From NCBI RefSeq assembly GCF_038502225.1, contig NW_027195510.1:110396-174395 (forward strand): DNA of 64,000 bases. Direction: 5' to 3'. Under the pieces are notes generated by a model. That model did not search any database. It was not told where the DNA came from and saw nothing but the letters and a program-made list of their open reading frames with translations. The number at the start of each line of letters is the position of its first letter. Position 1 is the stretch's first letter. Positions 11,479-22,266 of this stretch are shown in pieces. This DNA is from Cherax quadricarinatus (lineage: Eukaryota; Arthropoda; Malacostraca; Decapoda; Parastacidae). Both the position numbers and the translations under genes were made by a program.

Positions 11479-11562
11479 AATAAGGGTCAGTTTAAATGAA
11501 CAGTGAGAAAATTAATTCTTATTTATTTCGGGTCCGTCAGGAAAACCGCTTTACATTGTCTA

Positions 11563-11660
11563 GACGTCAGGCTGAAGACGTTAGGTTGAAGACGTCAGGC
11601 TGAAGACGTCAGGCTGAAGACGTCAGGCTGAAGACTTTAGGCTGAAGACGTCAGGGTGAA
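11563..11660. repeat. 14-bp tandem repeat, about 7 units
   Basis: Units of GACGTCAGGCTGAA with variants GACGTTAGGTTGAA and GACTTTAGGCTGAA. Each canonical unit carries the palindrome GACGTC. Confidence 0.95.
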
Positions 11661-11696
11661 ACAGAAGAAAAACTGAAGTTAGTGTTGGGTCTGAAT

Positions 11697-13100
11697 TATG
11701 GAAAGAATATGTAATTAAGAAAAAGGATGAAATAAAAAGAAGACATAATATATTTGCTAAAACAAGCTTTGAAAGTTTGGTGATGACGGAAGCGACCTAC
11801 GAAATTACCTTTGAAAAACGGAAGCTTTTCTCTGCAGGGGAAGAAATTGTGTAGCCTAGTCTCTAAACATTTGCAAGATGTTTTGCTGAACAAAATATTG
11901 ATAGAAAAGTAGACAAAGTTACAAGACGCACCGCAGAACTTTCCCATGATGTATCTGAGCAACTAAAATACGTTACCTATGCTTGTACTTTTTTTTTATT
12001 AAGCTTTAGACGAATCTGCTTACATTTGTGATGTAGTCAAGTTAAGTATTTGTATAAGAGAAATTGATGATAGTTTTAAATATCTTTGAAGAACTTTTCG
12101 GTCTTGAGTCACTTCATGGAAAAATAAGAGAAGCAGACATATTTGACAGAGTAAAGTCATGCCTAGAAAATCTGCAACTAGATTCTATTAAACTCATTAG
12201 TGTTTGTACAGACTTAGCACCGTAATGGTAACTGGGACCGCAACTTTGTTTGACATTTACTAAATATTACTGCAATAAACACTAAGAGTCACTGTGTGGA
12301 AAAACTTTAAATTTGCAGTATGTTATGGTACCGGTTTTGAAATGCTTGAATAAAATTAGAGCAAGAGGAATAAACAGAAGAGAATTTAGAAAATATTGTG
12401 AATTGTTAGATTTGGAATATGGTGATCTCATCCTTCAGTGTGAGGTGCGCTGTCTTTCTAGACGACAGGTTCTTTCTAGACGACAGGTTCTCAGTAGAGT
12501 CTAGAAACTGCAAAATAGTGTTCATAATATTCTAGAAGAGAAGAATGAGCTGCCTCAGGAAAAAGCCCTTATATGTGATAAGTGGCTATTTGATTTTAGA
12601 GTTTTCCGGTGATTTTACCAGCCATCTCAATGATCTAAATATAAAAAATTAGATGATTACAAGTCATTTAAATGTTTTATTGATTTTGCTAAAGAAGAGG
12701 AGTGTATACTCGCATTTATAAACCCATTTTTCACATAGTGAATAAAAACCCTGAAGATGCCTTGTAACATACAAATAGAACTTCTTGATCTGAAAACAAA
12801 TTCATTATTGAAAATAAAGTTGGATGAACTTCCCTCAGTCACATCTGACATAATTTTTGGCGATCGCTCCTGTGAACATTTTCCAGAACTTGGAAAATTT
12901 GCCCAGAGTTATATCTGTCGTTTTTGAATGACAGATGCAACTCTGGGCATATACATCCACGTAAATGTAAACATACTGAGGTCGCGAATGACTGATTCAA
13001 ATTTGAAGATTCTTTGTTGCTCTCAGTAACTAATTTAACTCCGAATATTTCAAGCTTAACGAAATCAAAGCAAACTCAGAAGTCTCATTGAGGAAAGTAA
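11697..13100 (+). pseudogene. Decayed hAT-type transposase (ZBED5/GTF2IRD2-like)
   Basis: Scattered plus-strand frames read as consecutive pieces of a hAT transposase: FEELFGLESLHGK, ADIFDRVKSCLENLQLDS and ISVCTDLAP near 12085-12225; the longest piece at 12313-12504 (CLNKIRARGINRREFRKYC, CEVRCLSRRQVLSR); NELPQEKALICDKW near 12545; IQIELLDLKTN near 12770; FPELGKFAQSYICRF near 12880. It ends in an SH-stop-like terminus near 13090. Many stops and frameshifts make it non-functional. The pattern matches the transposase lineage of vertebrate ZBED5-like genes (from memory). Terminal inverted repeats and 8-bp target duplications were not found. Confidence 0.75.
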
Positions 13101-13181
13101 TGTTTGTCTTGCCTTTATATTAAATCATTTTATGTAAAAATGCTAAATATGTCCATAACAACATATTTATAAAGAAATGAG

Positions 13182-13902
13182 TGGGGGTACAAGTGTGGTA
13201 TGGCGCATCTAAACTAGAGCCTGAAGGAGTACAAGTGTCGTGTGGCGCATCTAAACTAGAGCCTGAAGGAGTACAAGTGTCGTGTGGCGCATCTAAACTA
13301 GAGCCTGAAGGAGTACAAGTGTCGTGTGGCGCATCTAAACTAGAGCCTGAAGGGGGAAGAAGTGTCGTATAACGCATCTAAACTAGAGCCTGAAGGGGGA
13401 AGAAGTGTCGTATGGCGCATCTAAACTAGAGCCTGAAGGGGGAAGAAGTGTCGTATAACGCATCTAAACTAGAGCCTGAAGGAGTACAAGTGTCGTGTGG
13501 CGCATCTAAACTAGAGCCTGAAGGAGTACAAGTGTCGTGTGGCGCATCTAAACTAGAGCCTGAAGGGGGAAGAAGTGTCGTATAACGCATCTAAACTAGA
13601 GCCTGAAGGAGTACAAGTGTCGTGTGGCGCATCTAAACTAGAGCCTGAAGGAGTACAAGTGTCGTGTGGCGCATCTAAACTAGAGCCTGAAGGAGTACAA
13701 GTGTCGTGTGGCGCATCTAAACTAGAGCCTGAAGGAGTACAAGTGTCGTGTGGCGCATCTAAACTAGAGCCTGAAGGGAGAAGAAGTGTCGTATGGCGCA
13801 TCTAAACTAGAGCCTGAAGGAGTACAAGTGTCGTATGGTGCATCTAAACTAGAGCCTGAAGGGGAAGATGTGTCGTATGGCGCATCTAAACTAGAGCCTG
13901 AA
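13182..13902. repeat. 42/43-bp minisatellite, about 17 units
   Basis: Units contain GCATCTAAACTAGAGCCTGA. A 42-bp form continues GGAGTACAAGTGTCGTGTGG; a 43-bp form carries GGGGGAAGAAGTGTCG. The 42-bp form keeps both strands open with a 14-residue period (ASKLEPEGVQVSCG on plus, SSLDAPHDTCTPSG on minus), but each 43-bp unit shifts frame or adds a stop. I treat this as non-coding. Confidence 0.95.
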
Positions 13903-14299
13903 AAAGTTGGCGCATGGAATTCAAGAATTTGGCCACCCAAGCTTTGGAGGATGAGGGGTAATATAAGTGAATGAAGGAGTAGTTTTTAATGCCGAGAGGC
14001 GAGGATGTGGGGTGGAGTGGTAGTTTGTGAGGCCGGACTGGGATAAGGAGAGACTTCTGGCGGACGAGGAGTAAAAGGAAGTTTTAGGTTCTTAGCTGAT
14101 AGTCTCTAATGTTGTATGATGAGACGGTAGGAAGGCAGATGTTAAAAGCAGCTAACTGCAAGGTACATCTGCTTTTACTATGGTCTATATAGTTACTAAC
14201 AGCGAGATAAGGGAACAAGAAGGAGATCAATTCTCTGGAATGAGAAACTATGAAAAGAGTGAGAAAATGAATACTCGATGAATGTTCAAAAGAACATTA
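13903..14299. other. No gene seen
   Basis: G-rich unique-looking DNA to the right of the minisatellite. Confidence 0.4.
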
Positions 14300-14305
14300 T
14301 ATAAA

Positions 14306-14540
14306 TGTTAGTCTCCAGAGTTCACGATCGCAAGAAACGGAAACTAGAGCATGTAGATTCTTAATTAAACATGTCTTGCAGCGTTTACCGAGACGTTCAA
14401 ACATTACGGGCTTTATAAATTCAATAAAGTGAGCTTACTGCAGTAAGGGAGGACGTCAAGCGTTTTGGCAGAATTCAGTATCCGATAACGAAAGTTATGA
14501 AGTTTTCAAGGCCTTGAGCAGTGATGTTGGTGGTTGTCAA
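14306..14540 (+). repeat. Diverged direct duplication, copy 1
   Basis: GTTAGTCTCCAGAG then CACGATCGCAAGAAACGGAA aligns to 15352 onward (GTTAGTCTCCAGAG, AACGATCGCCAGAAAAGGAA). Similarity continues loosely through ATTCAATAAAGTGAGC and GGACGTCAAGCG-like segments. The two copies lie about 1.05 kb apart in the same orientation. Confidence 0.6.
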
Positions 14541-14715
14541 GAAAACTTTCCATGTTATGAATATTTAACACAAAAATTAAATAACAGAAATACGAAGATA
14601 TGTAGACAGGTTGTTCCTACAAGAGAGCGCGGTCTTCTCATTCACTCTGACAAAGATTAAAGGAGGTGGCTCTGTGATAATGAACTCAAGGAGGGCTAGT
14701 TTAACTGACACACGA

Positions 14716-14882
14716 AATCGTAATAACACGATTACAAACAAACCATACCACGGGTGGGGTTAGAACCCGCGATCAGAGAATCTCAAAACTCCAGACCGAA
14801 GCTAGTTGGCCCAGTGGCTAGCGCGTCGGTCAGGAGTATTGAGATGACCGCGGGTTCTAACCCAACCAGTGGTACGGTTTGA
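14716..14882. repeat. Head-to-head pair of tRNA-derived SINE heads
   Basis: The plus-oriented copy has an A box TGGCCCAGTGG (about 14807-14817) and a B box GGGTTCTAACCC (about 14852-14863), with flank CCAGTGGTACGGTTTG. A minus-oriented copy lies immediately left, opening ACCATACCACGGGTGGGG. The same element occurs at 62400-62617. The spacing is tRNA-like, but the pairing needed for a functional tRNA is not evident. Confidence 0.7.
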
Positions 14883-15351
14883 GGGCTAGCTGCTTCAAAG
14901 AATCAATAAACTAACATAGTCGAAAATATAGAAGCACAGATGAGACCAGATGGATAAACAAGATACTTAGTGAAGGTCAAATGTAAAAACAAGGGGGGAG
15001 GGAACTTTAACTTTAGAGAACATTTTTGGTAACCATAAAGTGAGTCTAAACTAAAACAACCCAAATATTGAAAAACAAGTTGACTTTAAGCCTATCCTTA
15101 CCTTCTTTGGAGAGGAGATGAGGTTAAAGTAGCCACCCTCACTTCAGCCGAATACCAAGAGAAGGAGGCGACACCACCCAGAGCGTCCAGTACACGCCTG
15201 CAGCTTCTAACATGCCCAACAGATAGCGTTACTTGTGATCACTCTGGGCCTACCAGTTGGTGTTACAGCTGCTGGGAGTATCGTGAGTTCTGGAAATAAA
15301 CTTAAGGAAACATAATTAATGCTGTACCCTCACGACAAAACACATAAGAAT
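14883..15351. other. No gene seen
   Basis: Unique-looking DNA between the SINE pair and the second copy of the diverged duplication. Confidence 0.4.
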
Positions 15352-15590
15352 GTTAGTCTCCAGAGGTAACGATCGCCAGAAAAGGAACTTAGAGCATATA
15401 AACAGACACGTAAGCAGATTTTAACTCATTTATTAGACAGTCTTTTTCAAATAATAGGAGTATTATTAATTCAACAAAGAGAACTAGAGTAAGTATGAAA
15501 TGTGGCTGAGGTCAAGTGCTAAGGTAAAATGCATTATCCGATTATTTCGGATAATGCATTCCAGTACACATACTTCCAAAAACTTGAGTA
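15352..15590 (+). repeat. Diverged direct duplication, copy 2
   Basis: Partner of 14306-14540. It contains a short palindrome around ATTATCCGATTATTTCGGATAA (about 15531-15556). Confidence 0.6.
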
Positions 15591-15603
15591 ATAGTGTTGA
15601 CAG

Positions 15604-15675
15604 TGAGTAGTTATGGCTCTAAACAGTGAGTAATTATGGCTCTAAACAGTGAGTAGTTATGGCTCTAAACAGTGC
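15604..15675. repeat. 23-bp tandem repeat, 3 units
   Basis: Three near-identical units of GTGAGTAGTTATGGCTCTAA plus ACA. Confidence 0.95.
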
Positions 15676-16689
15676 TTATTGTGCTTCTCAGATTTTCTGA
15701 TAAGTTGGGTATAACGGAAATAGATAATATGTCTTCAGATGCTGGGAAAAATAACACATTGTTCAGATCGTTCCTTAGATCGAGACGTGTCCTCGTTAAA
15801 CATATCCTAAGTGTTGGCTTGTTTGTCTAATCCTGCAATGGTCGGTATCACATACCTGTTTTCAACTAGGTATCGTAATACAGTCATTATACCAGAAATA
15901 ATTACATTCCCAGATAATCTAAGTATTAGTAGTGAATGTAATCAGAATAATAATCCTCACTTTAAAATCAGATAATATATTTCGTATTGTATATAGGATC
16001 GGCTGAATAGCATTATTTTAAGACAGACTGCCACTATTAATTGAGTGGGAGCCTAATGTATTCCACTTCAAAACCAACTTACAATTAATTGAATTTATCA
16101 GTGGGACAAATACCGTTTGCTTCTAAGAGGGCATATTTATTGGTCCAAATAATTCAAAGACAAGTTACGCATAAAGTTTATATGATGGAAGAAGTGAATG
16201 AGACACTTAAAGGATAATATACCCTCGTTGGCTCACTGCAACGGCCACAAGTTACGTCAGTTGGGGGCCACAAAATGCACAACTTTCCCCAGAATGACGC
16301 CGTCGACAAAGTTAAGAATGAGGGACCGGAGCCAAACTTTACCTGACCTCTCACTCATGACGACAATTGCAAACCCAATGGATATTAAACTTACCCAAAT
16401 CGATTTTCTGATGGATGCTAAAATTGTGTTGAATAGTCAACAAAAATTGAAGCTACGTTTAAAAAGGACGATTGTGTGATGTATACAACGGACAAATAGA
16501 ATCATAATGCCTCATAAATATCAGAATTTACATGCCTGGGAAACGAGAATTGAGCAGCATCTATAACAAATAATACTATTAACTTTAGCTTTTGGGAATT
16601 AGGAAGTCTCCAGAATGATAGAATGAAACCAATATTATTGTAATTGAATAATTACTTGAAGCTCACACAGATACATACACAGACATGTA
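15676..16689. other. No supported gene; unknown frame at 16198-16479 (+)
   Basis: About 1 kb of unique-looking DNA. The 93-codon plus frame (begins MRHLKDNIPSLAHCNG) is basic and I do not recognise it. It could be a relic of a retrotransposon polyprotein or chance. Confidence 0.4.
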
Positions 16690-16690
16690 A

Positions 16691-16774
<84 letters not shown>
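16690..16774. repeat. (GACA)n-(CA)n compound microsatellite
   Basis: About six GACA units run into about 28 CA units, immediately left of a LINE fragment. Confidence 0.97.
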
Positions 16775-16777
<3 letters not shown>

Positions 16778-16810
16778 CACTATAGCCACGAGGAAATTGA
16801 AAAGGAAAAT

Positions 16811-17800
16811 TTGGAGCCACGTAAGGGCACAGAAACGTGGAGGGCTAAGATGATGGAGGTGGTACTGGAAAATCTCATTCATCGACACGTTAGGGACACT
16901 ACCAGAGAGAGAAGAGACGACGAACCAGTAAGACTGGACCTAGTGTTCACCTTGAGCAGTTCATACACTGAGGACATTACATATGAAAGGCCCCTTGGAG
17001 CTAGTGATCACGTGGTCCTGAACTTCGAATATACTGAGTTACATGTGGAGAGGGAAGTAGGAAGTGCAGGACGAGTAAAGCCAAATTACAATAGGGGGGA
17101 CTACACAGGCATGAGGAATTTCCTGCACGAGGATCAGTGGAAAAGAGAACGAGATGGAAAGTCAGTAAATGAAATGGAGTATGAGACAAAATTTTAAGGA
17201 AGCAGAAAATATGGTTCATACCCAAGGGCAACAGAAATAATAGAAAAGCTAGGACGAGCCCTTGGTTCATCCAAAGGAAGGTGTAGAGAGGCAAAAACTA
17301 AATGTGTTAGAGAATGGAAAGAACTCAAGAAAATAAGGAGATTATTTGAAGGGCCAGAAATAAATATGCACAGATACGAAGGGAGGCCCAGCGTCAGTAC
17401 GAAAATGGAAGCAGAGACTGACCCAAAGCTGTTGTACAGTCGCATCAGGAGGAAAACAATAGTCAGCGACCAGATATTCTGGCCGAGGAAGGAAGGAAGG
17501 GAGATCACAACGACCGCGAAGTATGTGAAGAGTTCAACATGAGATTTTGAGAAGTATTTACAGTGGAGACAGAAAGGACACAAGACAGCCTAAGTGGTAG
17601 GGTACACCCTCAAGTGGTGGGCACGATATATACAACCGAGGAGGAGGAGGTGGTGAAGAGGCTGCTAAGTGAACTAGATACCTTAAAGACGGCGGGACCG
17701 GACATCTCTCCGTGGGTCCTAAGAAAGGGAGCAGATGCACTTTGTGTGCCACTAATAACAATCTTCAACACATATGTCGAAACAAGGCGACTACGTGAGG
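16811..17800 (+). pseudogene. CR1-like LINE, endonuclease C-terminus to RT start
   Basis: The first frame (16811-17197) reads RLDLVFTLSS and RPLGASDHVVLNFEYTE, the terminal SDH catalytic region of an apurinic-type endonuclease. After frameshifts, a linker with EIIEKLGRALGSSKG and CREAKTKCVREWKELKK can be read across 17200-17560. The last frame (from 17563) has TAGPDISPWVLRKGADALCV, the conserved start of the RT domain, and loses similarity around 17800. It lacks the RT palm and is 5'-truncated next to (CA)n. It may be the same family as 2212-2878 but does not overlap it, so this cannot be proven here. Confidence 0.78.
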
Positions 17801-18089
17801 TAAGGAAGACAGAAAATGTGGTTGCAGGGCGACATATTCAAATAAACCTGAACATTAAACGAAACCTACTGTCAAAAAGTCACAATTATTTTACCAGGGA
17901 GACTGAACAGCTCTCAATTGTTTTCATAAAGCTTCAAGATTGCTCTGGCCATGAGCTATGGTTTTCATCCAGCTTTTACCTTCCTTGATCTGGGTTTCTA
18001 ATTTCAGACTGTCTTCCTTGTAAACATGGAACAGTGATCTTTAGTGAAAAAGTTTCGTAAGTAGTTGGCATACGTCAGTGCACACGTAC

Positions 18090-18106
18090 CATGAGTTGTG
18101 GTTGTT
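18090..18106 (+). repeat. 17-bp target site duplication, left copy
   Basis: CATGAGTTGTGGTTGTT is repeated exactly at 18900-18916, flanking the palindromic element between them. Confidence 0.85.
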
Positions 18107-18143
18107 AGGTAAGACACATATGCAACAGTTAGGTATCTTTATT

Positions 18144-18186
18144 TCGAAACGTTTCGCCTACACAGTAGGCTTCTTCAGTCGAGTAC
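18144..18186 (-). ncRNA. Hammerhead-ribozyme-like motif (left arm)
   Basis: On the minus strand: UCGA, then CUGAAGA (core box CUGANGA), a perfect hairpin GCCUAC-UGU-GUAGGC (stem II), then GAAA, then the self-complementary ACGU and GUU followed by UCGA. UCGA/UCGA can form stem I, and ACGU allows stem III between two molecules. This matches the minimal hammerhead layout reported for Penelope-like elements. Cleavage activity is inferred. Confidence 0.65.
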
Positions 18187-18333
18187 GGAAAAGTTGATAG
18201 AAGCAGAAGAGACTTGAAGACGATGTAATCAGTCCATCACCCTTGAAGTTTTGAGGTGGTCAGTCCCTCAGTCTGGAGAAGAGTATTGTTCCATAGTCTG
18301 GAACAATAAGGAGTTGAAGTGATAGGATGGAGC

Positions 18334-18343
18334 CTTATATAGC
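18334..18343 (-). promoter_or_regulatory. TATA-box-like motif, left arm
   Basis: The minus strand reads CTATATAAGGC, directed outward toward the left ribozyme motif. It is mirrored at 18632-18641. Confidence 0.4.
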
Positions 18344-18631
18344 GCCAGGAGGTGAGACGTAGGTCACTAGTAGAGGTAAGAATGTAGACGTTGAGAGGTC
18401 AGGTCCCTCTCAAATCCAGCCATTCTCACTAGTAGAGGTTGTTGAAGTTGATTACAAGTCTGTACCAAGATACCCTTGTGTTGTAGTGTCTGACAACAAG
18501 GGTATCTTGGTACAGACTTGGAATCAACCTCAACAACCTCTACTAGTGAGAATGGCTGGATTTGAGAGGGACCTGACCTCTCAACGTCTACATTCTTATC
18601 TCTACTATTGACCTACGCTCACCTCCTGGCG

Positions 18632-18641
18632 CTATATAAGG
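18632..18641 (+). promoter_or_regulatory. TATA-box-like motif, right arm
   Basis: CTATATAAGGC on the plus strand, about 150 nt before the right ribozyme motif. The two boxes point away from each other. Confidence 0.4.
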
Positions 18642-18786
18642 CTCCATCCTATCACTTCAACTCCTTATTGTTCCAGACTATGGAACAATACTCTTCTCCA
18701 GACTGAGGGACTGACCACCTCAAAACTTCAAGGGTGATGGACTGATTACATCGTCAAGTCTCTTCTGCTTCAATCAACTTTTCTGT

Positions 18787-18828
18787 ACTCGACTGAAGAA
18801 GCCTTCTGTGTAACCGAAACGTTTCGAA
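18787..18828 (+). ncRNA. Hammerhead-ribozyme-like motif (right arm), stem II damaged
   Basis: ACUCGA, CUGAAGA, GCCUUCUGUGUAACC, GAAAC, GUUUCGA. The core boxes are intact, but stem II has substitutions relative to the left-arm copy that weaken pairing. Confidence 0.55.
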
Positions 18829-18899
18829 ATAAAGATACCTAACTGTTGCATATGTGTCTTACCTAACAACCTGTCGATATTTTATACCATTTTATTGTT

Positions 18900-18916
18900 C
18901 ATGAGTTGTGGTTGTT
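18900..18916 (+). repeat. 17-bp target site duplication, right copy
   Basis: Exact copy of 18090-18106. Confidence 0.85.
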
Positions 18917-19641
18917 TGAACATAAATAGTACTCGACAACTGGGCCATTAGCAACAAATATTAGTACACCAGGAAACTTCTTCGGCTCATAACCCGATTT
19001 TAACTCCTCGAACAACTGAAAAAGGTCTGACTTGGCCGCAAATAACATCTCGCTAGTTATGGCTGCCAAAAAAAGTGGCACAGATGAATCCTCAAATCTA
19101 AAATGTGTTGAGGGTCTCATATCATCTTTGGCTTCATAACTTACGATTACGTTTTAATGATAAACCTTCTGCTTTTCCTTTTGAGCCTTGAGTTACTGCT
19201 CGACTGTCCATGAATGAAATCCTGTTCTTCTCGAGAGTATCTGCAGGCTAAGCTGCTTGTGATATTAGTCGGCTTTCCATCAACTGATTGCTTTGCTCCT
19301 TATCCAAGCTTCCCAATGTCTCCATGGCTGAGTCTAAAGCTTCTCGTGAGTACAAAACAAGTATGTTCTTGCCTATGTGAGTGAAGAGGCTCCATGTTTA
19401 CTTCATTAACTGATACATGGACTTTACGTTGTTCGGGAAACTTATTTTTTGTCAGGTGTCTCTTCATGGTGCTGAACGTCACCATCTAGTATTTTTCTAC
19501 GTTTGCCATGAATTTGCTACTAATTGTGCCATTGCAGTTTCAGACATCATATACATGAGCAAAATGGATGGATTTTATGTTAATCCATTTTCTCCTATAT
19601 TACCTTTTATTGCGACGTTATTGTGGTGGTGGCTCTCATCA
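18917..19641. other. No supported gene
   Basis: Unique-looking DNA between two insertions. Frames at 18899-19120 (-) and 19417-19713 (+) have no recognised motif; the latter runs into the LTR. Confidence 0.4.
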
Positions 19642-19646
19642 GTGAC
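19642..19646. repeat. LTR element target duplication, left (GTGAC)
   Basis: GTGAC here and at 26799-26803 immediately flank the two LTRs. Confidence 0.85.
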
Positions 19647-20628
19647 TGAAGACTTACTCAGCTCTGTAACAACTTCAGACAGTATTACCAAACCTGGCTC
19701 CTCCTCAGGATAATTAATGAATAGAAAAAGAAATAATAACAAACATAAACACTTTATTATATAGAACATATAAAATATAAAACACTTAAATATGAAATAT
19801 TAATCCTACATTAAAGAAAATGAAAAATGAAAAATATAAATAACTGAATTCAACGCTAATTTAAAACTTGGGTGTCTGGTGTTGGTGACACTGTGTTGTT
19901 GAAATCGTAGCCGTTGCTGATGATGGGGGGGGGTCGCAGGTGTTGGTTACAACCTACTGGCTCGTTCTAGTGGCTGTAAGTAATCTTTCCCGATGACAGG
20001 AGATCAGGTTCTTGACTGCTGTAATGATGAGGGGCTATGTCCTGATTCTTCATACAAGTGCACAGGCAAGTAAATCCAATATGGGACGTCTCCAGGACGT
20101 TAGTCCGTCTCCTTCAATTTTACTCGTTGATTGACAGGTGACCCTCTCTGTCATCCAAGCTGAAAAGATAGACAGGTTACCCACTGCTTAAGAAATCACT
20201 CTCCATGATAAGTACGATACCTAAAAGACGTGGTGATTATTACAACAGTCAACTTAGAGCAAGACTGAAAGGACTAAGTTTATTATTGGTCAAAAGTGAA
20301 GCTTTCAACCAATAAATCCACTAGAATACAAGGCAGGCATGTACTTACAGTAGTGTTGGGAGCTGTGAGTCGAGTGATTTACTGTTCGACCAGAGCCCCA
20401 CACGTCACCTTTCAAGGGGGGGAAGAGCGAGGGGAAAGGGATAGTGGGAGCTAGACTGACACTACCTTAACAAGCAGCCGGCAGTCAAATTATCACTTTC
20501 GGGGTGGGGGGAAAAAAGGCGGGAATAGTGGGAGCTTGACTTACCCTACCTTAACAAGTATTCGGCAAAGAAACTATTGTTACTATATACTCCCTCGCTA
20601 CACCTATCTACTGAACTTTTCCCTCACA
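19647..20628 (-). repeat. 3' LTR (982 bp)
   Basis: Highly similar to 25727-26798. Its coding-strand start is TGTGAGGGAAAAG and its end CTTCA. An AATAAAG on the coding strand (near 19751) is a candidate poly(A) signal. It is about 90 bp shorter than the other LTR because it lacks an internal duplicated segment. Confidence 0.92.
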
Positions 20629-22266
20629 CTCCCCCATACCAAGACTTATAGTCAAGGAGTATAAGAAGAATAGGCGAGGAAAAAGTTCTAACATGTGGAA
20701 GTCGCATAAGGCAACAAATCTTCTACTGTCACAACTTAACCAGTGAGAGAAATAATTGGATGAACCATTGATATACACAATATGGAACTTAAAAGCCTGG
20801 AGTGCCAATGTCCACCTCAAGAGGCGGCTGTTGGTTCCCTTAAAAGTTTCTAGGTATATCAAAGGTTTGTGGTCCGTTTCTAAAATGAATTCTTTTCCCA
20901 GCAAATAAAATTTAAGTTTGGAGATACCCCACACAAGGGCTAAACATTCCTTTTCTATTGTGGAGTATCTCGTTTCTGTGGGAAGGAGTTTCTGGCTTAG
21001 GAAGCATACAGGGAAGGGAGTACCATCATGGTATTGTAGTAGCACTCCACCTAAGCCAGTATTGGAGGCATTAGTTCTCAAACAAAATGTTTTATTAATA
21101 TCTGGAATCTTAAGTATAGGGTCTTTCGAAAAGATATTTTTAATCTCATTAAACTTTTCCCGAGCTACGTCAGAAAGTTCAAGAGGTTCCTTCACAGACT
21201 TTTTAAGGAAGTCGGATAAGATGCCTGTAAGATCAGTAAGGTTCGGGATAAACCGTGCATAAAAATTTACAGAACCAAGAAAGCTACGCATGAACTTCTT
21301 GGTTTTGGGGAATTTAAATTCTAATAAAGCTTTGATCTTACTGGGGAGAGGCTGCAGAGAGTTATTAGAAAGTATCAGTCCAAGATATCTAATCTTGTTA
21401 TACCCAAGCAAGCATTTCTTCGGCTTGGCAGTGAGGCCATGTGAGCGTAACCTATGCAAAACTGATGTTAATGTTTGGATATGTTCGCCCCACGTGGATG
21501 TCATTACGTAAATGTTATCAAAATAAACTGAAACATTTGGCATATTACCCAAGACCTTTCTCATCAGTCTCACGTATGTAGCACAGGCAGTTACCAAACC
21601 GAAGGTCATAGTTCTATATTGCATCAGTCCTTGGTGTGTAGGAAAAGCGGTGTACTGCTTACAAGAAGGATCTAGCATTAATTGATGATATGCCTGCGCA
21701 ATATCAATCTCTGATAAGAAGGAAGCGTCATAAAATTTTTGTAGATCGCTATCTATTAAGGGCATAGGCTCGGCATCCCACCGAGTTATAGCATTAAGGC
21801 CTCTGAAGTCAATAGCAAGTCTATATGATTTATCCTCATTCTTAAACATGACTACTGGTGATCAATATGCAGATACTGAAGGTTCATTGATCTTCAGTTT
21901 TAATAATTTGTCTACCTCTCGGTCAAATGCATCCCTAAGGTGAACTGGAACTGGGTATAATTTCCGTTTGATAGGATTGTCCGTCACTAAGTCAATCTTA
22001 TGGACTACCGTGGAGGTAACACCTGGAATATCAGTAAAGACGTCTGAAAAGTTACTCACACATTGAAGTAGTTCATGTCTCTTATGGTCATCCAAAGATT
22101 CATTAATATTAATGTTGGTTGCGTCCGAGTAGTCAAGAGTCACCAAGTCATGTAGTTCTTCATCATAGTCTAAGTTAGAGGTGTCAATTACACACACTTT
22201 ACATTCTTCAGTAGTCTTATCAAGTTCGTGTGGAAAAACTAAGTCAAAGTTGTTAAGGCAGTTAAC
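20608..22266 (-). pseudogene. Pol: reverse transcriptase and RNase H
   Basis: The frame continues from integrase after one TAG (22269-22267). The N-terminal part (to 21862) has FSDVFTDIPGVTSTVVHKID and KRKLYPVPVHLRDAFDREVD. A TGA at 21864-21862 interrupts EPSVSAY/SPVVMF, just before the RT fingers. The long frame 21849-20608 has RLAIDFRGLNAITRWDAEPM, EIDIAQAYHQLMLD, the palm box as YFDN (21525-21514) where family members have Y-x-DD, and FLGSVNFYARFIPNL. RNase H follows as LRTNASNTGLGGVLLQ (usually TDAS, 21081-21064), then STIEKECLALVWGI and LETDHKPL. Two catalytic aspartates thus read as asparagine, and with the stops the protein is dead. The C-terminus runs about 20 nt into the LTR. Confidence 0.92.
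20629..20640 (-). promoter_or_regulatory. Polypurine tract
   Basis: The minus strand reads GGTATGGGGGAG directly before the 3' LTR, the expected plus-strand primer site. Confidence 0.75.

Larger units (their letters stand above)
18107..18899. mobile_element. Palindromic Penelope-like terminal block (fold-back)
   Basis: A near-perfect inverted repeat spans 18101-18870 (arms ~380 bp, centre near 18485), followed by a 30-bp AT-rich tail. Each arm carries, from inside outward, a TATATAAG box, a stretch with TTCCAGACTATGGAACAATA, a hammerhead-like motif and the end CTTACCTAACAAC. An exact 17-bp duplication brackets the block. Penelope-like retroelements carry long terminal repeats, sometimes inverted, that contain hammerhead motifs (established knowledge), so I infer two inverted terminal repeats without the coding region. 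No RT frame is present. Confidence 0.75.

Noticed and set aside
11563..11660. The 14-bp GACGTC-containing repeat as a CRISPR-like array
   Set aside because: Units are contiguous with no spacers; an ordinary tandem repeat in a eukaryotic context.
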